NCBI RefSeq assembly: GCF_000376565.1
Contig: NZ_BARG01000044.1
Span: 181,712 to 245,711, forward strand
Reading direction: 5' to 3'
Length of the DNA stretch: 64,000 nt
From: Streptomyces hokutonensis
GTDB taxonomy: Bacteria > Actinomycetota > Actinomycetes > Streptomycetales > Streptomycetaceae
The notes under the pieces were generated by a model, which saw only the letters and a list, made by a program, of their open reading frames with translations, searched no databases and had not been told where the DNA came from. Position numbers and translations under genes: made by a program. Of this stretch, positions 40,567 to 49,425 are shown piece by piece. How positions within the stretch are numbered: position 1 is the first letter of the stretch; every line of letters starts with the position of its first letter.

Positions 40567-42557
40567 CCACGCCGTACGCGAACCCGTCCTGGACCCCCGA
40601 CCCGGAAGCCGCCGCGCGCAGCCGGATCGCGGACTTCGGCCGCTGGGCCGCCCGGCGCCGGGGCGTCGAGACCGACCTCACCGACTACCCCACCCTGCAC
40701 CGCTGGTCGGTCACCGACCTGGAGGGCTTCTGGGGCGCGGTCTGGGAGTACTTCGACGTCGACGCGGACACGCCGTACCAGAGGGTGCTGGCCGACGAGA
40801 GGATGCCCGGCGCCCGCTGGTTCCCCGGCGCCACCCTCAACTACGCCCACCACGCCTTGCGCGACCTCGCCGACGACGACGTGGCGATCGTCGCCCTCGA
40901 CGAGACCGGCTCCGGGTACGAGGTGACCGGGAAGCGGCTGCGCTCCCAGGTCGCTTCCGTTGCCGCCACCCTGCGCGACCTGGGAGTGGGCCGTGGCGAC
41001 CGGGTCGTCGGATATCTCCCCAACACCCCGCACGCGATCGTCGCGTTCCTCGCCGCCGCGAGTCTCGGCGCCGTCTGGTCGGTGTGCGGGCAGGACTACG
41101 CCCCCACGGCCGCCGCCGACCGTTTCGCCCAGCTCGAACCCACCGTCCTGATCGCGGCCGACGGCTACCTGTTCAACGGCACCACCTACGACCGCCGCGA
41201 GGCCGCCCTCGAACTCGCCCGCGCACTGCCGACGTTGAAGGCGACAGTCCTCGTCGACCACGTGGGCCTGCCGGGGCTCTCGTCGAACTACCCGTCGCTG
41301 GTCCTTCCTTGGGAGGAGACGGCGACGCGCACCGAACAACTCACCTGCACCCCGGTGCCGTTCGACCATCCCCTGTGGGTCGTGTTCTCCTCCGGTACGA
41401 CCGGTCTGCCCAAGGGCATCGTCCACGGCCACGGCGGCGTCCTCCTTGAGCACCTGAAGACCCTCGGCCTCCAGTCCGACCTGGGCCCCGGCGACCGCCT
41501 CCTCTGGTACACCACCACCCACTGGATGATGTGGAACCTCGTCGTCTCCACGCTCCTGACGGGTGCCACGACCTGCACGTACGACGGCAGCCCGGCCCTG
41601 CTGACCCGGCCCGACATCCTCTGGCAGCTGGCGGCCCGGCACCGCGTCACGCTGTTCGGCACCAGCCCTCAATACCTGCTGGGCATGGCCAAGTTCGGCA
41701 TCGACCCGTCGGTGCACGACCTGTCGTCGATCCGTGCGGTCGGCTGCACCGGCTCCGCGCTGCCCGCCTCCGCCTACCCCTGGGTCGGCGAGCACCTCGG
41801 CGCACACGTCCAGCTCGCCTCCATCAGCGGCGGCACCGACGTCGTCTCCGGCTTCGCCGGCGGAGCACCCACCGTCCCCGTGCGGGCCGGCGAGTTGTCC
41901 GCGCCCTACCTCGGCGTGGCGCTGGCCGCGTACGACGAGGAGGGCCTGCCGGTCGTGGACCGGGTCGGTGAGCTGGTGGTGACCCGCCCGATGCCGTCGA
42001 TGCCGCTGTACTTCTGGAACGACCCCGACGGCAGCCGCTACCGCGACGCCTACTTCTCCACGTACGACGGCGTGTGGCGGCACGGCGACTGGATCACCCT
42101 CACCTCCCACGGCTCGGTGATCGTGCACGGCCGCTCCGACTCCACCCTCAACCGGCATGGCGTACGTCTGGGCAGTGCCGACATCCACGACGTCGTCGAG
42201 CGACTGCCGGAGATCGCGGAGGCGCTGGTCATCGGCGCGGAGGAGCCGGACGGCGGGTACTGGATGCCTCTGTTCGTGGTCCTCGTGGCCGGTACCGAAC
42301 TGGACGACGCCCTGCGCGACCGCATCCGCGAGGCCATCCGCACGGGCGCCTCTCCCCGGCACGTCCCCGACGAGATCATCGAGGTGGCGGGCATCCCGCA
42401 CACCCGCACCGGCAAGAAGCTGGAGGTCCCGGTCAAACGCCTGCTCCAGGGCGCCCCGGCCGACCAGGTCGTCAACCCGGCCGCTCTGGACGACCCTGCC
42501 CTGATCGCGTACTACGCCCGTCTCGGTGCCGAACGGCGCGCCCAGCGACGCGGGTAG
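40563..42557 (+). CDS. aacS: Acetoacetyl-CoA synthetase
   Basis: ATG 40563 overlaps the hydroxylase stop. The 664 residues match AacS/AACS: N-terminal TPYANPSWTPDPEAAARSRI, LEGFWGAVWEYFDV, GARWFPGATLNYAHH. The ATP motif is VFSSGTTGLPKGIVHGHGGV. Core motifs are YTTTHWMMWNLVVSTLLTGA and SISGGTDVVSGF, then SDSTLNRHGVRLGSADIHDV, with the C-terminal catalytic lysine in TRTGKKLEVPVKRLL. It converts acetoacetate, ATP and CoA to acetoacetyl-CoA. In this operon it would recover acetoacetate from ring fission and feed it into acetyl-CoA metabolism. Confidence 0.93.
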   Translation: MTTPYANPSWTPDPEAAARSRIADFGRWAARRRGVETDLTDYPTLHRWSVTDLEGFWGAVWEYFDVDADTPYQRVLADERMPGARWFPGATLNYAHHALRDLADDDVAIVALDETGSGYEVTGKRLRSQVASVAATLRDLGVGRGDRVVGYLPNTPHAIVAFLAAASLGAVWSVCGQDYAPTAAADRFAQLEPTVLIAADGYLFNGTTYDRREAALELARALPTLKATVLVDHVGLPGLSSNYPSLVLPWEETATRTEQLTCTPVPFDHPLWVVFSSGTTGLPKGIVHGHGGVLLEHLKTLGLQSDLGPGDRLLWYTTTHWMMWNLVVSTLLTGATTCTYDGSPALLTRPDILWQLAARHRVTLFGTSPQYLLGMAKFGIDPSVHDLSSIRAVGCTGSALPASAYPWVGEHLGAHVQLASISGGTDVVSGFAGGAPTVPVRAGELSAPYLGVALAAYDEEGLPVVDRVGELVVTRPMPSMPLYFWNDPDGSRYRDAYFSTYDGVWRHGDWITLTSHGSVIVHGRSDSTLNRHGVRLGSADIHDVVERLPEIAEALVIGAEEPDGGYWMPLFVVLVAGTELDDALRDRIREAIRTGASPRHVPDEIIEVAGIPHTRTGKKLEVPVKRLLQGAPADQVVNPAALDDPALIAYYARLGAERRAQRRG

Positions 42558-42628
42558 TCCGGATGTACCCCGGCCTTCGTGTAGTGGTGACCGTGCCGCT
42601 CCGAGCCTGAACGAAGCATGGTCAAGTT

Positions 42629-42642
42629 TGATATTTTCATCA
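42629..42642. promoter_or_regulatory. Candidate TetR operator O3 before MFS gene
   Basis: TGATATTTTCATCA lies 50 bases upstream of the MFS ATG and agrees with O1 at 11 of 14 positions, including both TGAT and ATCA arms. Confidence 0.4.
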
Positions 42643-42691
42643 GGATTCCCGTACTGACTCACTGTCCGACCCAGCACCCACTGAGGCCCCC

Positions 42692-44230
42692 ATGACCACC
42701 ACCCCCCACACGGAGACGGCCCCGTCCGTCGCCACCGGCCGCGCCGGAACCCGCGGTGTCCTGTTCGCGATGTGCCTTTCACTCGTTCTGGTCGTCGCGT
42801 CGGTCTCCGCGCTCAACCTCGCCCTGCCGGACCTGGCCATCGACCTGTCGGCGTCCAACAGCGCCCTGACCTGGATCGCCGATGCCTACACCGTCGCGCT
42901 GGCCGCGTTCGTACTGCCGCTCGGTGCGACCGGGGACCGCCTCGGCCGCCGCAACGTGCTCGTCGTCGGCACCGTCGTCTTCGGTGCGGCCTCCCTGGCA
43001 GCCTCCTTCGCCGACTCCACGACCACCCTCATCGTCTGGCGGGCCGTCATGGGCCTCGGCGCCGCGATGATCATGCCGGGCACGCTGTCCACCATCACCG
43101 CCGCCTTCCCGCCCGAACAGCGCGCCAAGGGCGTGGCCACCTGGTCGGGGTTCGCCGCCGCGGGCGCCATCATCGGGATGCTCGCGGCAGGTGCGCTGCT
43201 GGAGCAGTTCTCCTGGCGGTCGATCTTCGTCGCCAGCGCCGCCGTCGCGCTGGCCGCAGCGCTCAGTGCGGTCCTGCTGGCCCCCAACACCAAGGACGCC
43301 CATCCCCACCGGCCCGATGTGGCCGGCGCGGTGACCACGGCCCTGGCCATCGGCACCCTCGTGTACGCCATCATCGAGGGCAACGAGCGGGGCTGGACGG
43401 AACCGGTGGTGATCGGCGCCTTCGTCGTCACGGCCGTGTCCTTCGCCGCCTACGCCTATCTCGGCCTGCGCACCGAACACCCTCTGCTCGACCCGGCCCT
43501 GTTCGGCATCCGCGGCTTCCGCGCCGGTGCCATCACGGTCCTGGTGCAGTTCATGGCCGTGTTCGGCTTCTTCTTCGTCGGTCTGCAGTACCTGCAACTC
43601 ATCCTGGACTACAGCCCGTTGAAGGCCGCCGTCGCCCTCGTTCCGGTCGCGCTGGCGGTACTGCCCGTCTCCCTGCTCACCCCGCACCTGGTCCAGCGGG
43701 TCGGCATGAAGGCCGTCATGTCCGTCGGCCTGCTCCTGCTCGCCGCCGGCCTGTTCCTGATCTCGTTCCTCGACGTCGACTCCGGGTACCTGCCCTTCCT
43801 CGGCGGCCTGGTCCTGGCGGGCTTCGGCATCGGCCTGAGCGGCGCCGTGGGCACGGCGGCCATCACCGGCTCCCTCGGCAGGGGACAGCAGGGCGTCGCC
43901 TCGGCCATGAACGACACCACCCGCGAGGTCGGTTCGGCGGTCGGCATCGCCCTCATGGGTTCGATCTACGGCAGTCACTACCGCTCCTCGCTCCCCGACT
44001 CGGTCGCCCAACTCCCCGCCGACGCGGCCGAGTCCGTACGCCACTCGGCAGCCGCCGGCCTCTATGTCGCCGACCGGCTCGGCACCCGGGGCACGGCTCT
44101 CGCCGACGGCGTCAAGTCCGCGTTCATGGACGGCTTGTCGGCCTCTCTGATCGCGGTGAGCGTTGTCGTACTCGCCGCTGCGGTCGGCGCCCTGCTGCGA
44201 GCACCGAAGACACCGCCGACGGCCGACTGA
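42692..44230 (+). CDS. MFS exporter, DHA2 (EmrB/QacA) type
   Basis: ATG 42692 gives 512 residues with about 14 hydrophobic helices. Family motifs include LNLALPDLAIDLSASNSALT in helix 1-2, motif A GATGDRLGRRNVLV, motif C-like GAAMIMPGTLSTITAAFPPE, and DTTREVGSAVGIALMGSIYG late in the protein. It would be a proton-driven drug or metabolite exporter in the membrane. It follows the catabolic operon by 134 bases and shares an operator-like motif with it, so co-regulation by the TetR protein is plausible. Confidence 0.92.
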   Translation: MTTTPHTETAPSVATGRAGTRGVLFAMCLSLVLVVASVSALNLALPDLAIDLSASNSALTWIADAYTVALAAFVLPLGATGDRLGRRNVLVVGTVVFGAASLAASFADSTTTLIVWRAVMGLGAAMIMPGTLSTITAAFPPEQRAKGVATWSGFAAAGAIIGMLAAGALLEQFSWRSIFVASAAVALAAALSAVLLAPNTKDAHPHRPDVAGAVTTALAIGTLVYAIIEGNERGWTEPVVIGAFVVTAVSFAAYAYLGLRTEHPLLDPALFGIRGFRAGAITVLVQFMAVFGFFFVGLQYLQLILDYSPLKAAVALVPVALAVLPVSLLTPHLVQRVGMKAVMSVGLLLLAAGLFLISFLDVDSGYLPFLGGLVLAGFGIGLSGAVGTAAITGSLGRGQQGVASAMNDTTREVGSAVGIALMGSIYGSHYRSSLPDSVAQLPADAAESVRHSAAAGLYVADRLGTRGTALADGVKSAFMDGLSASLIAVSVVVLAAAVGALLRAPKTPPTAD

Positions 44231-44429
44231 CCCAGATCTTCGCGCCTTGGGCCGAGGCGGGTCGCGTGTGGGGAGGTCGGCGGGGTTGGAATCTGGGAAT
44301 CCAGCCGGAGTTACGGGCAGTCGGAGGCAAGGTCGGCGGCGTCTTCAAGGCGCCGACATGGCCTGGCTCGCCACCACCGGCGCCAACAAGTCGTGCAACC
44401 CTGCACAACTCCCATCTGGCCTGGTGCAG

Positions 44430-45478
44430 GTTTGGGCGTCGACGGCTTCCGCATCGACGTCGCCCACGGCATGGTCAAGGACCCCGCCCTCCCGGACCTC
44501 GGCCTGACCGAGTTCTCGGTCCTCACCGGCGAGGGCCAGCAGGACCACCCCCACTGGGACCGCGACGGCGTCCACGACATCTTCCGCAACTGGCGAGCCA
44601 TCGCCGACAGCTACCCCACCCCCCGCGTCTTCGTCGCCGAGGCCCACGTCCGCCCCGGCCGCATGCCGCACTACCTCCGCCCGGACGAACTCCACACGGC
44701 CTTCAACTTCGACTTCCTCAAGTGCCCTTTGGACGCGGGCAAGTTGCGCGAGGTCATCGACCGCAGCATCACCACCCTCGCCACCGTCGGCGCCCCCGCC
44801 ACCTGGGTCCTCTCCAACCACGACGAGACCCGCCACGTCACCCGCTACGGCCGCGCCGACACCGGCGTCCAGGCCCTCTTCCGCAACCAGCCCATCCCCA
44901 GCGACCTCGCTCTCGGCACCCGCCGAGCACGGGTGGCAGCCCTGCTGATGTTCGCCCTGCCCGGAAGCGCGTACATCTACCAGGGCGAGGAACTGGGCCT
45001 CTACGAAGTCGAGGACATCCCGGAATCCGCCCTCCAGGACCCCACCTGGGAACGCTCCGGCCACACCGTCCGAGGCCGCGACGGCTGCCGCGTTCCCCTC
45101 CCCTGGACCGGCGACACCCCATCCTTCGGCTTCAGCACCTCCCCGACCGTCACCCCCTGGCTGCCCCAACCCCCGGACTGGAAGACCTGCACCGCCGAAG
45201 CCAACCAGGCCGATGCCACCTCCATGCTCCAGCTCTACCGCTCCGCCCTCCGTCTGCGCCGCACCGAACAGGGCCTTCAGGGCGAGGACTTCCACTGGCT
45301 CGACACCCCGCCCGGCACCCTCCTCTTCGAACGCGGCAACGGCATCCTGTGCGCGGTCAACCTCTCCGATCAGCCGATCCCACTCCCCGACACCACCACC
45401 ACGCTGCTGGCCTCCGGCCCCCTGACCAAGGACGGCCAGCTGCCCCCGGACACCACGGCCCTGCTCCGCCGGGACTGA
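44430..45478 (+). pseudogene. 5'-truncated GH13 alpha-glucosidase
   Basis: Homology begins abruptly at LGVDGFRIDVAHGMVKD, the conserved region II with nucleophile Asp of GH13 enzymes. It continues through FVAEAHVRPGRMPHYLRPDE (general acid Glu), WVLSNHDETRHVTRYG (transition-state Asp), YIYQGEELGLYEVEDIPESA and the C-terminal beta domain to TGA 45478. The N-terminal barrel part (about 170-200 residues) is missing. The sequence before 44430 is unrelated, with no plausible start or ribosome-binding site. Trehalose- or maltose-cleaving alpha-glucosidase is the likely former activity. Confidence 0.75.
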
Positions 45479-45496
45479 CCCGGTCCCCGAAGCCGC

Positions 45497-45540
45497 CAGG
45501 GCCTGTCCGGTACTACTCCCCGCTTACCGGACAGGCCCTG
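45497..45540 (+). terminator. Strong perfect hairpin terminator
   Basis: A perfect 16-bp stem (45497-45512 with 45525-45540; arm CAGGGCCTGTCCGGTA) with a 12-base loop lies 18 bases after the GH13 stop. It insulates the ansamycin cluster from the left. Confidence 0.85.
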
Positions 45541-45888
45541 GTCCTTCGCTCGCCCAGTCTGGCTCTCTGAAGGGGGGAGCGGTTCGTCGGCCGTGACGCT
45601 CGTTTGACGCTCCGATCCTCTTACGACCCTTTGGCGGAACCGAAAAACAGCCCTTGACCTGCGAGCTGCGTGAAGTCCCGTCACGGCGGGTGACGCCGCG
45701 ACAGGCGACAAACGATCCTGGGCCCTGTCCTGGATGGACCGGCCGGCTTTCCTTTTCCGCCGCCTTTCGGGAGCGCGGATAGGGGGCCAGTAAGGGTAGG
45801 CGGCGCGTAGTCGACTCCGTAACGTATGGCTCGCCCGGGCGGCGGCCGCTGACTCCGTCGGCGTGTTCTTCGTGGTGGAGGAGAAGTC
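45541..45888. other. Leader region of the extender-unit operon
   Basis: These 348 bases contain the TGACGCTC pair at 45594-45612 and no recognisable gene. GGAGGAG at 45876-45882 is the ribosome-binding site of the following gene. The promoter of the ccr operon should lie here. Confidence 0.5.
45594..45612 (+). repeat. TGACGCTC tandem pair, second copy
   Basis: This 19-base copy is identical to 14221-14239, 31 kb away. Confidence 0.7.
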
Positions 45889-47280
45889 ATGGATTCTTTG
45901 GCCGAGGCGCTGCTCGCGAATGCCGACCCGGAGGCGCTGGAGCGGCAGGACGTACCCGACGAATATCTGGCCGCTCATCTACGGGCCACGGATGTCGGGA
46001 TGTTCGACGAGGTGGACGACAAGGACGTCCGTAAATCGCTGCACATAGGCCGGGTTCCCATGCCGCGCATCGCACCGGACGAAGTTCTGGTGGCGGTGAT
46101 GGCCAGTTCCATCAACTACAACACGGTGTGGTCGGCGACCTTCGAGCCCGTGCCCACCTTCGAATTCCTCAAGCGCAATGCCCGGCAGGGCGGTTTCGCG
46201 GCGCGCCACGACCTGCCCCACCACGTGGTCGGCTCGGACGCGGCCGGAGTCGTCGTGCGCGTGGGCGACGGCGTGCGCCGCTGGCGGGTCGGTGACCACG
46301 TCGTGGTGAGCTGTGTCCAGGTCGACGAGGAGGAGCCCGCCACACACGCGGACGCCATGCTCGGCGCCGAGCAGCGCATCTGGGGCTTCGAGACGAACTT
46401 CGGCGGACTCGCCCACTACGCGGTGGTTCGCGCGAGTCAACTGCTGCCCAAGCCCGGACATCTGACATGGGAAGAGGCGGCCGGGAACCTGCTCACCGCC
46501 GCCACGTCCTACCGGATGCTGGTCAGCGACCGGGGCGCACGCGTCAAGCAGGGCGACATCGTCCTCATCTGGGGAGCCACCGGCGGCCTCGGCGCCTTCG
46601 CCGTACAGATGGTGAAGAACGCGGGTGGCATCCCGATCGGGGTGGTCGGCTCCGAGAGCCGGGCGGACGTGCTGCGGCGCCTCGGCTGTGACGTGGTGAT
46701 CAACCGGAACGACATCGGTCTGGGCGGTGACGCCCCACTCACGCCCGAGAAGACCATCGAACTCGGCAAACGGCTGGGGCGCGAGATCAGGAGGCAGGTG
46801 GGTGAGGATCCGCACATCGTCTTCGACTACATCGGCCGGGCCACTTTCGGCATATCCGTATTCGTGGTCCGCAAGGGCGGCACAGTGGTCACCTGCGGAT
46901 CCAGCACCGGATACGACCACCATTTCGACAACCGCTATCTCTGGATGAATCTGAAAAGGATCATCGGAAGTCACGCGGCCAACCTCCAGGAACAGGCGGA
47001 GTGCAATCGTCTTTTCCGGCTGGGCAGGATCGCTCCGACTCTTTCCGAGGTCTATCCGCTGTCCGAAACCGCGGAAGCGGCGCGTCTGGTCCAGCAGAAC
47101 CGCCACATCGGAAAGGTCGGTGTGCTCTGTATGGCACCGGAAACCGGCCTCGGAGTGACCGACCCCGAATTGCGGGCACGGCTGGGTGAGGCACGGATCA
47201 ATCCGCTCAGGAACCTCCGGGGCGCGCCCGGCGCGGACGAGACGGCCGGACCTGCCGTGACCCGCGGGCGGGAGGCCTGA
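45889..47280 (+). CDS. ccr: Crotonyl-CoA carboxylase/reductase-type enzyme for PKS extender unit
   Basis: ATG 45889 behind GGAGGAG gives 463 residues of the Zn-independent MDR family. CCR hallmarks are SSINYNTVWSATFEP (the Asn that positions CO2), WGFETNFGGLAHYAVV (Phe-Glu of the CO2 pocket), the NADPH motif IWGATGGLGAFAVQM, and GYDHHFDNRYLWMNLKRIIG near the conserved His. CCRs reductively carboxylate 2-enoyl-CoAs to alkylmalonyl-CoAs. With the adjoining KAS III and dehydrogenase it should produce a branched extender such as isobutylmalonyl-CoA, as reported for divergolide and ansalactam pathways. The exact side chain is inferred. Confidence 0.93.
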   Translation: MDSLAEALLANADPEALERQDVPDEYLAAHLRATDVGMFDEVDDKDVRKSLHIGRVPMPRIAPDEVLVAVMASSINYNTVWSATFEPVPTFEFLKRNARQGGFAARHDLPHHVVGSDAAGVVVRVGDGVRRWRVGDHVVVSCVQVDEEEPATHADAMLGAEQRIWGFETNFGGLAHYAVVRASQLLPKPGHLTWEEAAGNLLTAATSYRMLVSDRGARVKQGDIVLIWGATGGLGAFAVQMVKNAGGIPIGVVGSESRADVLRRLGCDVVINRNDIGLGGDAPLTPEKTIELGKRLGREIRRQVGEDPHIVFDYIGRATFGISVFVVRKGGTVVTCGSSTGYDHHFDNRYLWMNLKRIIGSHAANLQEQAECNRLFRLGRIAPTLSEVYPLSETAEAARLVQQNRHIGKVGVLCMAPETGLGVTDPELRARLGEARINPLRNLRGAPGADETAGPAVTRGREA

Positions 47281-47281
47281 C

Positions 47282-48280
47282 GTGCGGGAGAAGCGCAGCG
47301 GAATCCTTTCGACCGGGTCGTACGTGCCCAAGAACGAGGTGGGGAACGAGGAGGTCGCCGAGCGCGTCGGAGTCACCGCGGAGTGGATCGAGCGGAAGAC
47401 CCGGATACGCTCCCGGCGCTATGCCGCCCCGCACGAGGCGACCTCGGACCTCGCCGTACGGGCCGGCGCCGATGCCCTCGCCCGGGCGGGACTGACCGCC
47501 GACCGGCTCGACTACATCATCGTCGCGACCTCCACCGGCGACTTCCCGCAGCCGCCCACCTCCTGTCTGGTGCAGAACGGGCTGGGCGCGGACTCCGCGG
47601 CCTGCTTCGACATCAACGCCGTGTGCAGCGGCTTCGTCTACGCGCTCGCGCTCGCCGACAGCCTGGTCGCGGTCCGGCCCGACGCCCTCGTCCTGGTCAT
47701 CGGTGCCGACCTCTACTCCCGGATCCTCGACTTCGACGACCGCCGTACCGCCGTCCTGTTCGCCGACGGAGCCGGCGCCGTGGTCGTGGGCTCGGTGCCG
47801 GAGCCGTACGGGATGATCGGTGTCGACCTGGCCAGCCGGGGCGAGGCGCACCAGCTCATCAGGGTCGAGGCCGGCGGCAGCCGCACTCCGGCGTCGGCCG
47901 AGACCCTCGCCGAGGGCGGCCACTTCTTCCGGATGGACGGCCGCGGCGTACGGGACTTCGTCGCCGAACACGTGCCGCGGGCGCTCGCCGGCCTCGCGGA
48001 ACGCGTCGGCGTGCCGCTCGACCGGGTGGACCACTTCGTCCCGCACCAGGCGAACGGGGTCATGCTGGACGACCTCGTCGAACGGGCGGGACTGGGCGGC
48101 GCCCTCACCCACCGGACCCTGCACAAGTACGGGAACATGGGCAGCGCGTCCGTGCCCGTCGCCCTCGACGAGGCCAATCGCGCAGGCGAGTTGTGTCCGG
48201 GGGAGGTCGTCCTGCTCACCGGGTTCGGTGGCGGAATGTCGATCGGAGCGTCACTACTGACCTGGGGAGCCACGGCATGA
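47282..48280 (+). CDS. KAS III (FabH-like) synthase of the extender-unit pathway
   Basis: GTG 47282 begins 2 bases after the ccr stop and gives 332 residues. The FabH fold and triad are present: Cys in FDINAVCSGFVYAL, His in DHFVPHQANGVMLD, Asn in HKYGNMGSASVPVALD. FabH-type enzymes condense an acyl-CoA starter with malonyl-ACP or malonyl-CoA. Here it should extend isobutyryl-CoA, or a similar branched acyl group, by two carbons to a beta-ketoacyl thioester. The next gene would reduce that product and CCR would carboxylate it. The TGA overlaps the next ATG (ATGA). Confidence 0.9.
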   Translation: MREKRSGILSTGSYVPKNEVGNEEVAERVGVTAEWIERKTRIRSRRYAAPHEATSDLAVRAGADALARAGLTADRLDYIIVATSTGDFPQPPTSCLVQNGLGADSAACFDINAVCSGFVYALALADSLVAVRPDALVLVIGADLYSRILDFDDRRTAVLFADGAGAVVVGSVPEPYGMIGVDLASRGEAHQLIRVEAGGSRTPASAETLAEGGHFFRMDGRGVRDFVAEHVPRALAGLAERVGVPLDRVDHFVPHQANGVMLDDLVERAGLGGALTHRTLHKYGNMGSASVPVALDEANRAGELCPGEVVLLTGFGGGMSIGASLLTWGATA

Positions 48281-49169
48281 GCACCATGACGACCACCACC
48301 CGGCGCGACACCCCGCCGATCAGCCGGGTCGGTGTCCTCGGCAGCGGCATCATGGGCGCCGGCATCGCCGAGCTGTGTGCCCGGGCCGGGATCGACGTCG
48401 TCGTCACCGTCTCGTCCGACGCCTCGCTGGTGTCGGGCCCGCGCAGGCTGGCCGCCTCGCTCGACCGCGGTGTGGCCAAGGGGCGGATCACCCAGGACGA
48501 GCGTGACGCGGCGCTCGGCCGGACATCCTTCACCCGCACCTGGGTGAACTCGCCGACCGTCAGCTGGTGATCGAGGCGGTGAAGGAGAACGAGTCCCTGA
48601 AGAGGGAGCTGTTCGCCACCCTCGACAAGATCGTGGAGAGTCCGGACGCCGTCCTCGCGTCCAACACCTCGTCGATCCCGATCGTGCGGCTGGCCCGTGC
48701 CACCGAGCGGCCGGAACAGGTCGTGGGAATGCACTTCTTCAACCCGGCCCCGGTGCTGCCCCTGGTGGAGATCGTCTCGTCCGTGCTGACGGCACCCCGA
48801 GTCGCGGCGCGTGCCACGGATTTCGTCACCGACGTGCTCGGGAAGCAGCCGATCAGCTCGCCGGACCGCTCCGGATTCATCGTGAACGCGCTGCTGTTCC
48901 CCTATCTGCTCTCCGCCGTCCGCATGGTCGACTCCGGTCTCGCCGACGCCGAAGTCATCGACCGGAGCATGGTCCTGGGCTGCTCGCACCCGCTCGGTCC
49001 GCTCCGGCTCGCCGACCTGATCGGGCTCGACACCACCGTCTCCATCGCGCAGGCCATGTACGAGGAGTTCAAGGAACCCCTGTACGCCCCGCCCGCCCTG
49101 CTGCTGCGGATGGTCGAGGGCGGCCTGCTCGGCCGGAAGTCCGGCCGAGGCTTCTACGAGTACCCGTGA
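48277..49169 (+). pseudogene. 3-hydroxyacyl-CoA dehydrogenase with internal frameshift
   Basis: ATG 48277 overlaps the KAS III stop. The first frame gives the NAD-binding start VGVLGSGIMGAGIAELCARA and continues to about residue 86, then ends at TGA 48568-48570. The reading resumes one base off as LGELADRQLVIEAVKENESL, ASNTSSIPIVRLARATERPE, MHFFNPAPVLPLVEIV, and GRGFYEYP before TGA 49169. One base appears to be missing near 48531-48545 (TTCACCCGCACCTGGGT). Joined, the protein of about 297 residues is a complete beta-hydroxybutyryl-CoA dehydrogenase-type enzyme. It is either a true pseudogene or a sequencing error. Confidence 0.75.
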
Positions 49170-49242
49170 CCCCCAGGACCTGCCCGGCGGATCCTGTCGC
49201 GGACGCGGGGTCTGGCACGCCCTCCCTCACTGCCCTAAAGGC

Positions 49243-49311
49243 GTGGGGGCCCCAGCGGCGTTGTCGTCGGTCGCCGACTTTCCCCGGCCTTCGGCCGGGA
49301 GGCGCCCCCAC
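49243..49311. terminator. Compound hairpin between convergent genes
   Basis: An outer stem GTGGGGGC/GCCCCCAC (49243-49250, 49304-49311) encloses an inner CCCGGCC-TTC-GGCCGGG hairpin (49283-49299). It is placed between the convergent dehydrogenase and SARP genes, so it is a probable bidirectional terminator. Confidence 0.6.
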
Positions 49312-49425
49312 CGCAGCCGCTGATGTCAACGTCTCCTCCGGCTTGCAGATGGACGCACCAGACCCCGCTCACCGGCGCTGATCAGGCACCGATGTTTTCC
49401 CGCGACCTGATCCGCCGGGCAGGTC

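Noticed and set aside
45979..47376. Long open frame on the reverse strand opposite the ccr gene
   Set aside because: It is a mirror of GC-rich codon bias. The forward frame has all CCR motifs and a ribosome-binding site; the reverse frame has no family features. The same applies to long reverse frames at 4931-5923, 10454-11797, 39978-42782 and 53555-55126.
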